This document shows positions 39,001-46,778 of a DNA stretch of 64,000 bases, in pieces. A program made the translations under genes and the position numbers. Each line of letters starts with the position of its first letter. Position 1 is the stretch's first letter. The notes beneath the pieces are model-generated. The model was not told the DNA's origin and searched no databases. It was given only the letters and a program-made list of their open reading frames with translations. Location of the stretch: positions 124,001 through 188,000 of the forward strand of contig NZ_NRSJ01000003.1 of the NCBI RefSeq assembly GCF_016584085.1. The letters run 5' to 3'. This stretch comes from Halochromatium glycolicum (lineage in GTDB: Bacteria > Pseudomonadota > Gammaproteobacteria > Chromatiales > Chromatiaceae).

Positions 39001-39249
39001 ATGACGACCGTGGCTGGGCTGATGCCGCTGCTGTTCGAGACCTCGTACCAGGCCCAGTTCCTGATCCCGATGGCGACCTCGATCGCGTTCGGGCTCGCGT
39101 TCGCGACCGTGCTGGTGTTATTGGTGATCCCGTCGCTGCTGTCGATCCACGAGAGCATCCATGGGCGGGTTCAGCGTTGGCTCGGGCGTCCGGGAAGTCA
39201 GCCGGCGCCACCCACGCGCACGCCCACGCCGGCACCAGAGTCCGGCTAG
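36076..39249 (+). CDS. RND efflux transporter permease (HAE1-like)
   Basis: 1057 residues. First helix VAANLLMVIMLLTGAFAL, two large periplasmic loops, and the TM4 region FALIMALGIIVDDAIVVGED with the paired Asp of proton relay; final helices include LFGMFGLSGIVVNDSIILVTF and FGLAFATVLVLLVIPSLL. It exports unknown compounds using the proton gradient. Start overlaps the adaptor stop (ATGA). Closest in style to uncharacterised AcrB-like pumps of proteobacteria. Confidence 0.95.
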   Translation: MSAPMPHRSDIIGIFAHHKVAANLLMVIMLLTGAFALDRLNVQFFPTFELDIVTVRVIWSGASAEDIEDGITDPLEQRLRTVDNLDKMTSTSSQGIASITLEFEEGVDPLLALDEVRRAVDEFRNLPQDAEKPEVALTTRYEQVARFLITGLEDRAEMRQLARRFESELLERGLDQVQINGLPEEEIRIQVDNDELEQLGVGLQQIGQRVGDFSLDLPAGAIGRAEGARELRSLDKRREPLGFEQIPVRADQQLRVELGDVAEVERVPSEGSVLLTVNGQPAVEMILQRSESGDTLEAARAFTDWLAETRQTLPPGVELVTYDASWELVKGRIMLLVTNGLGGLVLVVAILYLFLTGRVAFWVAWGIPVSFAATLFILYLAGGSINMISLFALIMALGIIVDDAIVVGEDAMAHYQMGEDPLLAAEGGARRMLAPVIASSLTTIAAFLPLILVGGRIGNILGTIPLVIICVILASLVESFLVLPGHLRNAFVHTHKLKPNSLRARLDRGFEAFRDRVFRPIATAAIGNRFTTLAAAIAMLTIAVGLLAGGRLGFVFFPTPESQIINANVTFAAGTPRARVDGFLDHLEETLYETEQAFDQGDLINVVIAFQGSKSGGRGGGSSADQLGSLQIELVEPDARAVRNNELIRAWRERIRMPAGLESLNITARRVGPPGRDLTVRLTGASAETLKAAALALTETLSGIDGVLEVEDDMAYGREQLIYELTPVGEALGLTVADLGRQLRTAFDGQLVQILQDGPDEVEVRVTLPAAERGTLASLYRLNVRTPNGESVPLTAVADWRSRRGFEVLRHADGKLAVEVTADVDTNVTTAGEVIAGLEDGTLSELQRDYGIDYSFEGRSADQRDTLSDMRKGLMLGLVLIYLILAWVFASYGWPLVVMAVIPFGLTGALLGHWIMGIDLTILSLFGMFGLSGIVVNDSIILVTFYKQLRAEGHAIQSALIEAACQRLRAVLLTSMTTVAGLMPLLFETSYQAQFLIPMATSIAFGLAFATVLVLLVIPSLLSIHESIHGRVQRWLGRPGSQPAPPTRTPTPAPESG

Positions 39250-39449
39250 TATTGCTCGACTGCGACCCGTCGCCCGCCGTGGCCTTGCGGCCTTCGTTCT
39301 GGCCCAGTTCCCGGTCCCGATGGCGAGCTCGACGGATGGAGCAAGGGGACGCCAACGGTCTTGAGCAAGGAGGCTGCCGCTTGACGCTTGCACCGCCGCG
39401 CTCTAGCGTTTCTCGACGATGATCCGCTCCACACCCAAGGGGTGTCGAC

Positions 39450-40310
39450 ATGCCAGCTACTGCTAAGGCCTTGCCCACCACCGACGCGCTCCGGCCCAGC
39501 GAGGACGAGCTGATGAACGCGGACGGGCGGCAGGTCTCCGAGACCGAGTACTGGGCCTATTACTACGCATTCCCGGACAAGCACTACGAGTGGAACAACG
39601 GTCGCCTGCAGGAGAAGCCAGTGTCGGACAACCTGACCTACTGGATCTACAGCTGGCTCCGCGCGCTGCTCGATGAGTTCCTCAAGCAGCATCCGATCGC
39701 CAAGTGCACGGGCCTCGAGCATGGCTTCCGCCTGGCGTTGTCCGATCGCGTCGTCATTCGCAAACCGGACCTCGGCGTTGTGCGCAACGACAATCCCGTC
39801 CCCTTAGGTGACTTCGAGCGTTCCTATCGCGGCATCTTCGACCTCTGCATTGAGGCCCTGTCCGACAGCGACCGCGCCGCGCGTGAGCGCGATGAGGTGG
39901 AGAAGCGCCACGACTATGCGCAAGGCGGCGTGCGCGAGTACTACATCATTCATCATAATCCCGAGCGCCTGGCCTTTCTGTCGCGGGGTAGTGACGGCGG
40001 TTTCCAGTCGGTGCTCGGCCCTGATGGCCTCGTTCGCTCCGAGATCCTGCCTGGCTTCCAATTCCACATTCGCGACCTGCTCGGGCACAGGCCGTTGGCG
40101 GCGCTGCGGCACGATCCCGTCTACCGGTCCTTCGTCTATCCACAGTGGCAGCAGGAAGAACAGGCGAGGCAACTGGCCGAGGCGGAGCGCGACGCCACCC
40201 GTATCGCCGCCGTCACCAAGCTGCACGCGCTGGGTCTCGACCCGATGCAGATCGCCGATGCGCTCGATATTGATCGAGCGTTGGTTTCTGCCATCCTGGA
40301 AATCTGCTGA
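39450..40310 (+). CDS. Uma2-family (DUF820) PD-(D/E)XK-like nuclease
   Basis: 286 residues with AAGGGGTG upstream. Uma2 pattern: YEWNNGRLQEKPVSDNL near the start, VIRKPDLGVVRND (catalytic Asp), FDLCIEALSDSDRAARERDEVEKRHDYAQGGVREYYII region with the typical E-x(n)-K-x-x-x-Y-x-x-x-G-V-x-E-Y layout. A C-terminal extension (from ~225) is coiled and ends in a helix-turn-helix-like DPMQIADALDIDRALVSAIL. Uma2 proteins are widespread, multi-copy putative endonucleases of unknown role. A 163-bp mobile element follows it. Confidence 0.85.
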   Translation: MPATAKALPTTDALRPSEDELMNADGRQVSETEYWAYYYAFPDKHYEWNNGRLQEKPVSDNLTYWIYSWLRALLDEFLKQHPIAKCTGLEHGFRLALSDRVVIRKPDLGVVRNDNPVPLGDFERSYRGIFDLCIEALSDSDRAARERDEVEKRHDYAQGGVREYYIIHHNPERLAFLSRGSDGGFQSVLGPDGLVRSEILPGFQFHIRDLLGHRPLAALRHDPVYRSFVYPQWQQEEQARQLAEAERDATRIAAVTKLHALGLDPMQIADALDIDRALVSAILEIC

Positions 40311-40423
40311 GGGGCATAAGGGAGATGACCAGCGGCCCCGCGCGATCTCGCATGGGCGGTTGCAGCAGTGGCTCGGGCGACCATCGAGCCCGCCGGCGGC
40401 CCCGCTACGACGGCTGATTCCGG

Positions 40424-40586
40424 TTAGGCGATTGCCGGAAAAGCTCGTACCGAATTGCGCAGGATTGTCGTTTGCCTTCGAGGAGCGTCGCCGGGAGCAT
40501 AGCCGGGCTATGTGACCGGCGGCGCGACGAAGAAGGCGAGCGAAAAGGCCAGCAAGGCGGTATGAGCTTTGACAGAAATCGCCTTA
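40424..40586 (+). mobile_element. 163-bp MITE-like element, copy 2
   Basis: Same length and ends as the copy at 33444, with a few substitutions (for example GGATTGTCG versus GGATGTTCG). Sits between the Uma2 gene and the MscS-like gene. Confidence 0.85.
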
Positions 40587-40721
40587 GAGCGCGGTGGGTC
40601 GCTTACACGGTATCGGAGGCAAGGCGTCGAAGTCCGTGCTGCAGCCTATTCTGATGCGGTATCGTAACCATGGCGATCGAATGACTGGACGCTTTCTTGG
40701 CAGCATCCCCAGAGGTACCCG

Positions 40722-42752
40722 ATGATCAAGATTTGCGGGCTGCCCGCCGCCCTCGTCGCTGGACTCTTCCTGGTCTTGGCCGGCGCCGGGGCCACAGTGC
40801 TGGCCCAAACAGTGCTGGCCCAAACAGCGCTGGCCCAAACAGCGCTGGCCCAAGAGGATGGCGCTCCCGCAACCCCGCTTCCGGTCGAGGGCACCGCCCC
40901 TGAGACGGAGCAGACCGAGGCGGCTGAGGTGCGCCCACCAGAGGAGGTCCCGGCTGCTGGCACCTCGCAGAGCGGGGGGCAGAGCGGGGGCTCCGCGTTT
41001 TCCGAGCCTGACGACGGTGAAGAGACCGCTGCTGCCAAGCCTGCCGAGGGCGAGGAGACCGCCTCTGCCGAGCCGCTGGGCCCAATCAATGCAACATCGT
41101 CGGCACCTGCTACTGACGGGCCCTCGGCCGGTCTCGATGCCGGTCTTGATGCTGGTCTCGATGCTGGTCTTGATGCCGGGCCTGATGGACCAATCGATCC
41201 CTCGACGCTGCAATCCCTTGACGCGCTGCATCAGGCGTTGGCGAGCAAGGAGCAGCAGGTCGCCAAGGTTCAGCAGCAGCTCGTCGAGGCCCAGGACTCG
41301 GTGACTCGCGAGGAGCTGGCCAACCGCCTCCGCGAGCTCCGCGCGGAGCTGGCCGAGAACCGCCGCCAGTTCGATCGCTTTGCACTCGAGATCGACCTCA
41401 GCCCCTTCGTGGAGGAGCAAGAGCAGCCGTTCGACTGGCAGCAGGAGCTGAGCAAGCTGCTGCAGCCGATCCTGGCCGAGTTGAAGAGCGCGACCGCCGA
41501 ATCGCGCGCTATCGCCGAGCTGCGCGGCCAGATCGAGACGGTCGGCGAGCGTAAGGAGTTGGCCGAGCAGGCCGTGGAACGGCTGCAGTGGCTGCTCGAA
41601 CAGGAGCCCCAGGATTCCCTCCGTGGACATCTTGCTGAGCGTCTGGAGCATTGGCAACGGATCGCCAACGAGGCGAGTAACCGCTACACCGCGCTTGATC
41701 TGCAATTGCAGAATAAGCTCGAGCAGCGCCAGTCGCTACTCGATGAAACCACCTCCTATGCACGCAGCTTCTTCCAGACCCGCGGTCTGAACCTGCTGCT
41801 CGCCATCGCAGCCTTTAGCCTGGTCTTCTTCGGCGTGCGCTGGGTCGCCGGCCGGATCATGCGGGTGCGCAAGCCCAATGCCGAGCAGCAGTTCGGCAGC
41901 CGGCTGACGTTGCTGCTGTTGCATGCGTTCAGCATTCTCGGCGGCCTGCTCGCGATGATGGCGGTATTCAATGCGGCCGGTGATTGGTTCATGCTCGGCC
42001 TCATCCTGATCTTCCTAATCGGCGTTGGCTGGGCCAGCATCAAGACCCTACCGAGCCAGGTCGAGTCGGTGAAGCTGATCCTGAATGTCGGCACCGTGCG
42101 CGAGGGCGAGCGGGTCGTCTTCAACGATGTGCCCTACCGGGTCGACTCGCTCGCTTTTCGGGCGCAGCTGAGCAATCCCGAGCTCGAGGGCGGGGTGCAG
42201 CAGTTGCCGGTGCGTGACCTCGTGGGCTATCACTCGCGTCCGGCCGGCGGGGGCGAGCCCTGGTTCCCGACCCGCTGCGGGGACTGGGTCGAGCTCGAGG
42301 ACGGGCTGCTCGGCCAGGTCGCGCATCAGAGCCCAAGCACGGTCCGCCTGACCGACCTCGGCGGCGCCGAGATCGTCTACCCAACCAGCCGCTTCCTGAA
42401 TCAGCATCCGCGCCGGCTCTCGGAGCGGTTCCGCATCGTCGAGCGCTTCGGTATCGACTACCGTCATCGGGCTGTCGCCACCAGTGAGGTGCCGCGCTTG
42501 ATGCAAGAGGCCCTTGATGCAGCACTGCCGACGCTTCTTGATGCGGGCCAGCTGCTGGCCGTCAGCGTGATCTTCGAATCGGTGGGCACCTCGTCGTTGG
42601 ATTACCGTATCGAGGTCCAGCTCGATGGCGCGGCCGCGCCGCGTAGCGAGCGCGTTCGCGCCGCTATTCAGCGCATCTTGGTCGATGCCTGCAACCGCCA
42701 CGACTGGACCATCCCATTCACCCAGATCACCCTGCACCAGGCGACGGCTTGA
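40722..42752 (+). CDS. MscS-like mechanosensitive channel with long periplasmic region
   Basis: 676 residues. Signal peptide plus a VLAQ-type repeat (residues ~25-44), an acidic Ala/Pro/Glu region with AGLD repeats (~136-152), then a long coiled-coil region (~165-345) rich in Gln/Glu. Membrane helices follow (NLLLAIAAFSLVFFGVRWVAG, LLLHAFSILGGLLAMMAVF, WFMLGLILIFLIGVGWASI), then a beta-domain with GDWVELEDGLLGQVAHQSPSTVRL typical of MscS. It should open under membrane tension. Larger than E. coli MscS and closer to MscK/MscM-like forms. Confidence 0.8.
   Translation: MIKICGLPAALVAGLFLVLAGAGATVLAQTVLAQTALAQTALAQEDGAPATPLPVEGTAPETEQTEAAEVRPPEEVPAAGTSQSGGQSGGSAFSEPDDGEETAAAKPAEGEETASAEPLGPINATSSAPATDGPSAGLDAGLDAGLDAGLDAGPDGPIDPSTLQSLDALHQALASKEQQVAKVQQQLVEAQDSVTREELANRLRELRAELAENRRQFDRFALEIDLSPFVEEQEQPFDWQQELSKLLQPILAELKSATAESRAIAELRGQIETVGERKELAEQAVERLQWLLEQEPQDSLRGHLAERLEHWQRIANEASNRYTALDLQLQNKLEQRQSLLDETTSYARSFFQTRGLNLLLAIAAFSLVFFGVRWVAGRIMRVRKPNAEQQFGSRLTLLLLHAFSILGGLLAMMAVFNAAGDWFMLGLILIFLIGVGWASIKTLPSQVESVKLILNVGTVREGERVVFNDVPYRVDSLAFRAQLSNPELEGGVQQLPVRDLVGYHSRPAGGGEPWFPTRCGDWVELEDGLLGQVAHQSPSTVRLTDLGGAEIVYPTSRFLNQHPRRLSERFRIVERFGIDYRHRAVATSEVPRLMQEALDAALPTLLDAGQLLAVSVIFESVGTSSLDYRIEVQLDGAAAPRSERVRAAIQRILVDACNRHDWTIPFTQITLHQATA
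40794..40853. repeat. 15-bp tandem repeat at the MscS-like N-terminus
   Basis: Four copies of ACAG(T/C)GCTGGCCCAA, coding VLAQT/ALAQT repeats around the signal-peptide cleavage zone. Confidence 0.9.
41130..41177. repeat. 12-bp tandem repeat in the MscS-like gene
   Basis: Four copies of GGTCT(C/T)GATGC(C/T), coding AGLD repeats. The unit is nearly the same 12-mer as in the PqiA-like gene. Confidence 0.9.
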
Positions 42753-42987
42753 GGCGGAACCGCTGCGACGCGTTCGTATCGCTTGACCTGCGCTCAGACG
42801 GCCAAGCCGGCGCATCGGGTCAGTGGAATGCCCTCTGTCGCGCTCGAGTTGACCCTGAATCTCCCGGGGTCTATCGGCCGGAGCGATAGCGTGCCATGAA
42901 CGTCAGCGAGGTCTTTCGGGCTACCCGATCGTTTCGATCGCGCCCCTGGATTCGGAGTCGGATGCCGGATATGTTTGATGCGGCCGG

Positions 42988-45276
42988 CTAGGGCCAGGGC
43001 GGCCTGTGCGCCGCGCTGAGCAACAGCGCGGCAGCCAAGCCCAAGGCCACGGCCATCAGAAGGAGCGGCAGCTGGCGGCGCAGCCAGTCCTCGGCGCCGA
43101 TCAGCGTATCCAGGCCGCGCAAGCCATCGCGCTCGCGCGCATTCCACCAGGTGATCCAGGCTGCTTGCCCGGCCCCGAGCCACCGCAACAATCGGCGTCC
43201 GAGACGCCATAGCCAATGGCTACAGGCCGTCAAGGGCCACCAGAGATCACCCGCCGGCAGCCAGGAGCTCAGCCGCGGCGCGAAGCGACGCAGACCCCAG
43301 CCGAAGATGACCGCCAACAGCAGCCCGAGCCCGACCGGCCAGAGCAGGGCGGGGAGCGCGCTGAGCGGCGGCCAAGCAAAGCCACTCGCACATTGGCCCG
43401 AGTGCATCCCCTCAAGGTCGCCGGACAGGCCGCCGGACAATCCGGCGGAGGCTTCCGACGGCGGCTCGCTCACCAGTCCATCTTCAAGTCCGTCGCTCAG
43501 GTCGTCACCGAGTTTGTCATCGGCCTCATCTGCGAGATCAAGGGGCAGCCCATCGGTGAGTCCGGCCGGGAAGTCGCCCGTCAGCCAGCCGCCCCAACAC
43601 GGCAGGCTGAGCGCCGCAATCATGGTCAGTAGCCAGGCTAGCGGCATCGGCGCGAGCAAGCGCTGATCATCAGCGCCTGTTAGCGCAAGCCGGTGGCTCC
43701 GGTTCTGGTTCCAGTTCTGGCTCTGGCTCTGGCTCTGGCTAATGCTTGAGCTCAGATCCGTTTGCAGCTTGAGGCTCGCGTGGGGTGGCTTGAATGCGCT
43801 CATGTTCAACGCATCGCTCGCCCGGGCGGCGGGGTTTGGCTCACTGCTCGCAATCGGCCTCTGGCTGGCGCGGGGCTCGCGGCTCGAGGTCAGGCCCATC
43901 TTGCCCGTCTCGCGCCATCGCTTCCATTGGAGCCATAGCGTCCGTGCCATCAGCAGCGTGGTGCCGACCGCCGCCAGGCTCAGCCAGAACGCCAGGGTCT
44001 TCTCGTTTGCGGCCTCGAGCAGCGTCTTCGCGCCCCATTTGGTGATCAGCCCCGACCCCAGGGCACCGGCGAGTGATAGCGCCGGCAGCGTCAGCAGGGT
44101 CCAGAGCAGCCAGGCCGGCCACCGCGGTGCCTGCTCGCTGATGCCGACGCCGAGGAACAGCGCGCCCTTGCTCAGGCCATGGTGGGCGGCGAAGAACAGC
44201 GCCAGGGCGCTGAGCGCGGGCCAATGGCTCGGTTGCAACAGTCCGAGCGCGACCAGGACCGCGATCAGGCCCATCTGGCTGACGCTGGAATAGGCCAGCA
44301 CCGCCTTCGGTTGACGCTGCGCGACGCCCAAGAGGGCTGCGGCGAAGGCGCCGATCAGACCGGCCGCCAGCATCACCAGGCCCAGCCCCTCAAAGCGCCC
44401 ATCGACAGCGCTCATGCCCAGCGGCAGCGTGCTCAGCCAGCCCACCAGGCCGGCCTTGATCATCGCGCCGCTGAGCACTGCACTGGCGGGGGTCGGCGCC
44501 ACCGGGTGCGCCAACGGTAGCCACAGATGCAGGCCGATCACGCCAGCCTTGACGCCGAAGCCGAGCCACAGCAGCAGCCCCATCCAGAGGCCCATCTCCG
44601 CCGTCGCCAGGGTCGCGCGCAGCTGCGAGAGGGTGAGTGCCGAGCCCGTCCCGGCGCCCCACAGCAGGCCGGCCAGGATCATCCCTTCCCCGAGCACGGC
44701 CAAGACCAGATAGGCCAGGCCGCCGATGCGCGCCTCGCGGCGGCCGCTGTGGATCACCAGCGGGTAGGCGGCGAAGGTCATCAACGCAAAGCCGAGGTAG
44801 AAACTGGCGATGTCCTCGGCCAACAGCAACAGCAAATTGCCGCAGAGGGTCAGTAGCCAGAACAGCGCAAAGCGCAGCAGCCGCCCGCGCGCGTCCCGGT
44901 CGCCGGCCGCGGCCCAGGCCTGCTCGGCAGCCAGGTAGCCGCGCGCATACCCGCCCGCGAGCCCCCAAAGGAGGGCGGTAAAGGCCAATAGCAACCGGCG
45001 TTGGGCATCGAGCTCCCAGTGTCCGCCCAACAGCCAGGCATCCAGCCGCAGGCTGCCGTCAGCGCCCAACACGGCAAGCGCGAGCGCGGGCCAGGGCGCA
45101 CTGATCCACAACCAATCCAAGAGCCAAACGGGGCTCAAGCGCGGCCTCACCGGCGCGATCAGCGCCTGCAGCAGGGTGCGCAATCCCAGCAGCAGCGGCC
45201 ACAGCAAGGTGGCGATGAGCAGAGGCGCGAGGGGGAGTGGCGCGAGCGAAAAGGGCGCGAGGGACAGCTCGGTCAT
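42988..45276 (-). CDS. Complex-I/Mrp-like proton-pumping subunit (NuoL-like), last gene of four
   Basis: 762 residues from the ATG at 45276 that overlaps the previous stop (ATGA). Antiporter-family core with both lysine regions: GFGVKAGVIGLHLWLPLAHPVAPTPASAV and SGAMIKAGLVGWL. At the helix-5 position where relatives have Glu (compare YELLTLSTYPLV in the next gene) it has Ala (FALMTFAAYPLV). A Ser/Gln repeat and an acidic Leu/Asp/Gly stretch form a cytoplasmic or periplasmic insert (~500-640), followed by further helices as in NuoL. It would move H+ or Na+. No NADH or hydrogenase catalytic genes nearby. Confidence 0.85.
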   Translation of the reverse strand: MTELSLAPFSLAPLPLAPLLIATLLWPLLLGLRTLLQALIAPVRPRLSPVWLLDWLWISAPWPALALAVLGADGSLRLDAWLLGGHWELDAQRRLLLAFTALLWGLAGGYARGYLAAEQAWAAAGDRDARGRLLRFALFWLLTLCGNLLLLLAEDIASFYLGFALMTFAAYPLVIHSGRREARIGGLAYLVLAVLGEGMILAGLLWGAGTGSALTLSQLRATLATAEMGLWMGLLLWLGFGVKAGVIGLHLWLPLAHPVAPTPASAVLSGAMIKAGLVGWLSTLPLGMSAVDGRFEGLGLVMLAAGLIGAFAAALLGVAQRQPKAVLAYSSVSQMGLIAVLVALGLLQPSHWPALSALALFFAAHHGLSKGALFLGVGISEQAPRWPAWLLWTLLTLPALSLAGALGSGLITKWGAKTLLEAANEKTLAFWLSLAAVGTTLLMARTLWLQWKRWRETGKMGLTSSREPRASQRPIASSEPNPAARASDALNMSAFKPPHASLKLQTDLSSSISQSQSQSQNWNQNRSHRLALTGADDQRLLAPMPLAWLLTMIAALSLPCWGGWLTGDFPAGLTDGLPLDLADEADDKLGDDLSDGLEDGLVSEPPSEASAGLSGGLSGDLEGMHSGQCASGFAWPPLSALPALLWPVGLGLLLAVIFGWGLRRFAPRLSSWLPAGDLWWPLTACSHWLWRLGRRLLRWLGAGQAAWITWWNARERDGLRGLDTLIGAEDWLRRQLPLLLMAVALGLAAALLLSAAHRPPWP
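43700..43739. repeat. Hexanucleotide TCTGGC repeat
   Basis: Four exact TCTGGC units at 43716-43739, with degenerate copies to the left. They code the SQSQSQSQ run in the NuoL-like protein. Confidence 0.85.
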
Positions 45277-46778
45277 AGCGCGAGATAGGTCTGATCCACC
45301 ACCCGAGTCGCCCACTGCAGCGGGCTGAACGGCAGCCCCGCGAACATCCCGGCGAGCAGGCTCAGCAGCGCCGTCGCCAGCGCCGGCAGCAGCAGCCAGG
45401 CGCTGGTCTCGAGGCGGCTCGGCGCGCGCGCCGCCGGCCAGGCGCCGATCCCCTGGCCCGGTCCAGGCCGGAACCAGAGGCGGTTGAGGATGGGCAGGAA
45501 ATAGGCCGCGTTGAGCAGGGTGCTGGCCACCAGCACCGCGATCACCCAGGGCCGCTCGGCTTGCACCGCACCCATCCCGAGCATCCATTTGCTGATGAAG
45601 CCGACCACCGGCGGCATGCCGATCATGCCGAGCGCGCCGATGGTGAAGGCCAGGCTGCTCAGCGGCATGCGTCGGCCGACGCCGTCGAGCTCATCGATGC
45701 GGTGAATCCCTAGCTCCTCGGCATAATTGCCGGCACAGAAGAACAGGGTCACCTTCATCAGCCCCTGATGCAGCAGATGGGCGAGCGCGGCGATGGTGCC
45801 GAGCGGCCCGAACAGCCCGATCCCAAGCACGATATAGGAGACCTGGCTAACCGTGGAGAAGGCCAGGCGGGGTTTGAGCTCCTGCTGGGTCAGCGCGCGC
45901 AGCGAGCCGTAGACGATGGTCACGCAGGCGATCAGCACCAGCCCGTCGAGCAACCCGAGCGCGGCGCTGAAGCCGATGCCATAGACATCGTAGACCAGTC
46001 GGATGATGCCGAAGGCACCGGCCTTGACCACCGCCACCGCATGCAGCAGGGCGCTGACCGGCGCCGGCGCCACCATCGCCCGCGGCAGCCAGCCGTGCAG
46101 CGGCACCAGCGCCGCCTTGACGCCGAAGCCGAGGAGCAGCAGCCAGAACAGGGCGACGAGCACGGCCTCATGCTCAGCGCCGAGCGCGGCCAAGACCTCG
46201 CGCTGGCCGAAGCGCAGATCCCCGGCCAAGACCTGCAACGCGACCAGGCCGATCATCAGCGCTAGCCCGGCGCTGAGCGTATAGCGCAGATAGACCGTCG
46301 CCGCCGCCAATGCTTGCGGCGTGCCGCGATGTGCGACCAGCGGGTAGGTCGAGAGCGTCAGCAGCTCGTAGAAGATCAGCAGGGTGAACAGGTTGCCGGC
46401 CAGGCTGATGCCCAGCGTGCTGGCGACGCAGAGGCTGAAGAAGCCGAAGAAGCGCCGGCGATTGGGCGAGCCCTCGAGGTAGCCGATCGCATAGATGGTG
46501 GTGAACAGCCACAGCAGTGACGACAGCCCGGCGAAGGTCAGCCCGAGGGCGTCCACCTGCAGCACCATGCTCAGGCCCTCGACGACCGGGAGCTCGAACG
46601 CGTAGACCTGCCCCCGGGTCAACCCCCAGGCCATCCCGATCACCAGCACCAGCTTGATGAGCGCGGCGGCGAGGTTGAGCGCGGTGCGGGTGCGAACGGC
46701 CAGCTCCGGCAGCAGGAAGATCACCACCGCGGTCAGCAGCGAGCTGGCCAGGGTCGCCAGCGGCAGCAGGGCGCTCAT
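45273..46778 (-). CDS. Complex-I/Mrp-like proton-pumping subunit (NuoM/MnhD-like)
   Basis: 501 residues from ATG 46778 (ATGA overlap with the previous gene). About 14 helices. Conserved helix-5 Glu (IFYELLTLSTYPLV), lysines in GFGVKAALVPLHGWLPRAMVAPAPVSALLHAVAVVKAG, and YDVYG plus FSTVSQVSYIVLGIG all fit NuoM/MnhD. It forms an ion channel unit in a four-gene membrane module. A longer frame extends upstream but lies inside the previous gene. Confidence 0.88.
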   Translation of the reverse strand: MSALLPLATLASSLLTAVVIFLLPELAVRTRTALNLAAALIKLVLVIGMAWGLTRGQVYAFELPVVEGLSMVLQVDALGLTFAGLSSLLWLFTTIYAIGYLEGSPNRRRFFGFFSLCVASTLGISLAGNLFTLLIFYELLTLSTYPLVAHRGTPQALAAATVYLRYTLSAGLALMIGLVALQVLAGDLRFGQREVLAALGAEHEAVLVALFWLLLLGFGVKAALVPLHGWLPRAMVAPAPVSALLHAVAVVKAGAFGIIRLVYDVYGIGFSAALGLLDGLVLIACVTIVYGSLRALTQQELKPRLAFSTVSQVSYIVLGIGLFGPLGTIAALAHLLHQGLMKVTLFFCAGNYAEELGIHRIDELDGVGRRMPLSSLAFTIGALGMIGMPPVVGFISKWMLGMGAVQAERPWVIAVLVASTLLNAAYFLPILNRLWFRPGPGQGIGAWPAARAPSRLETSAWLLLPALATALLSLLAGMFAGLPFSPLQWATRVVDQTYLAL

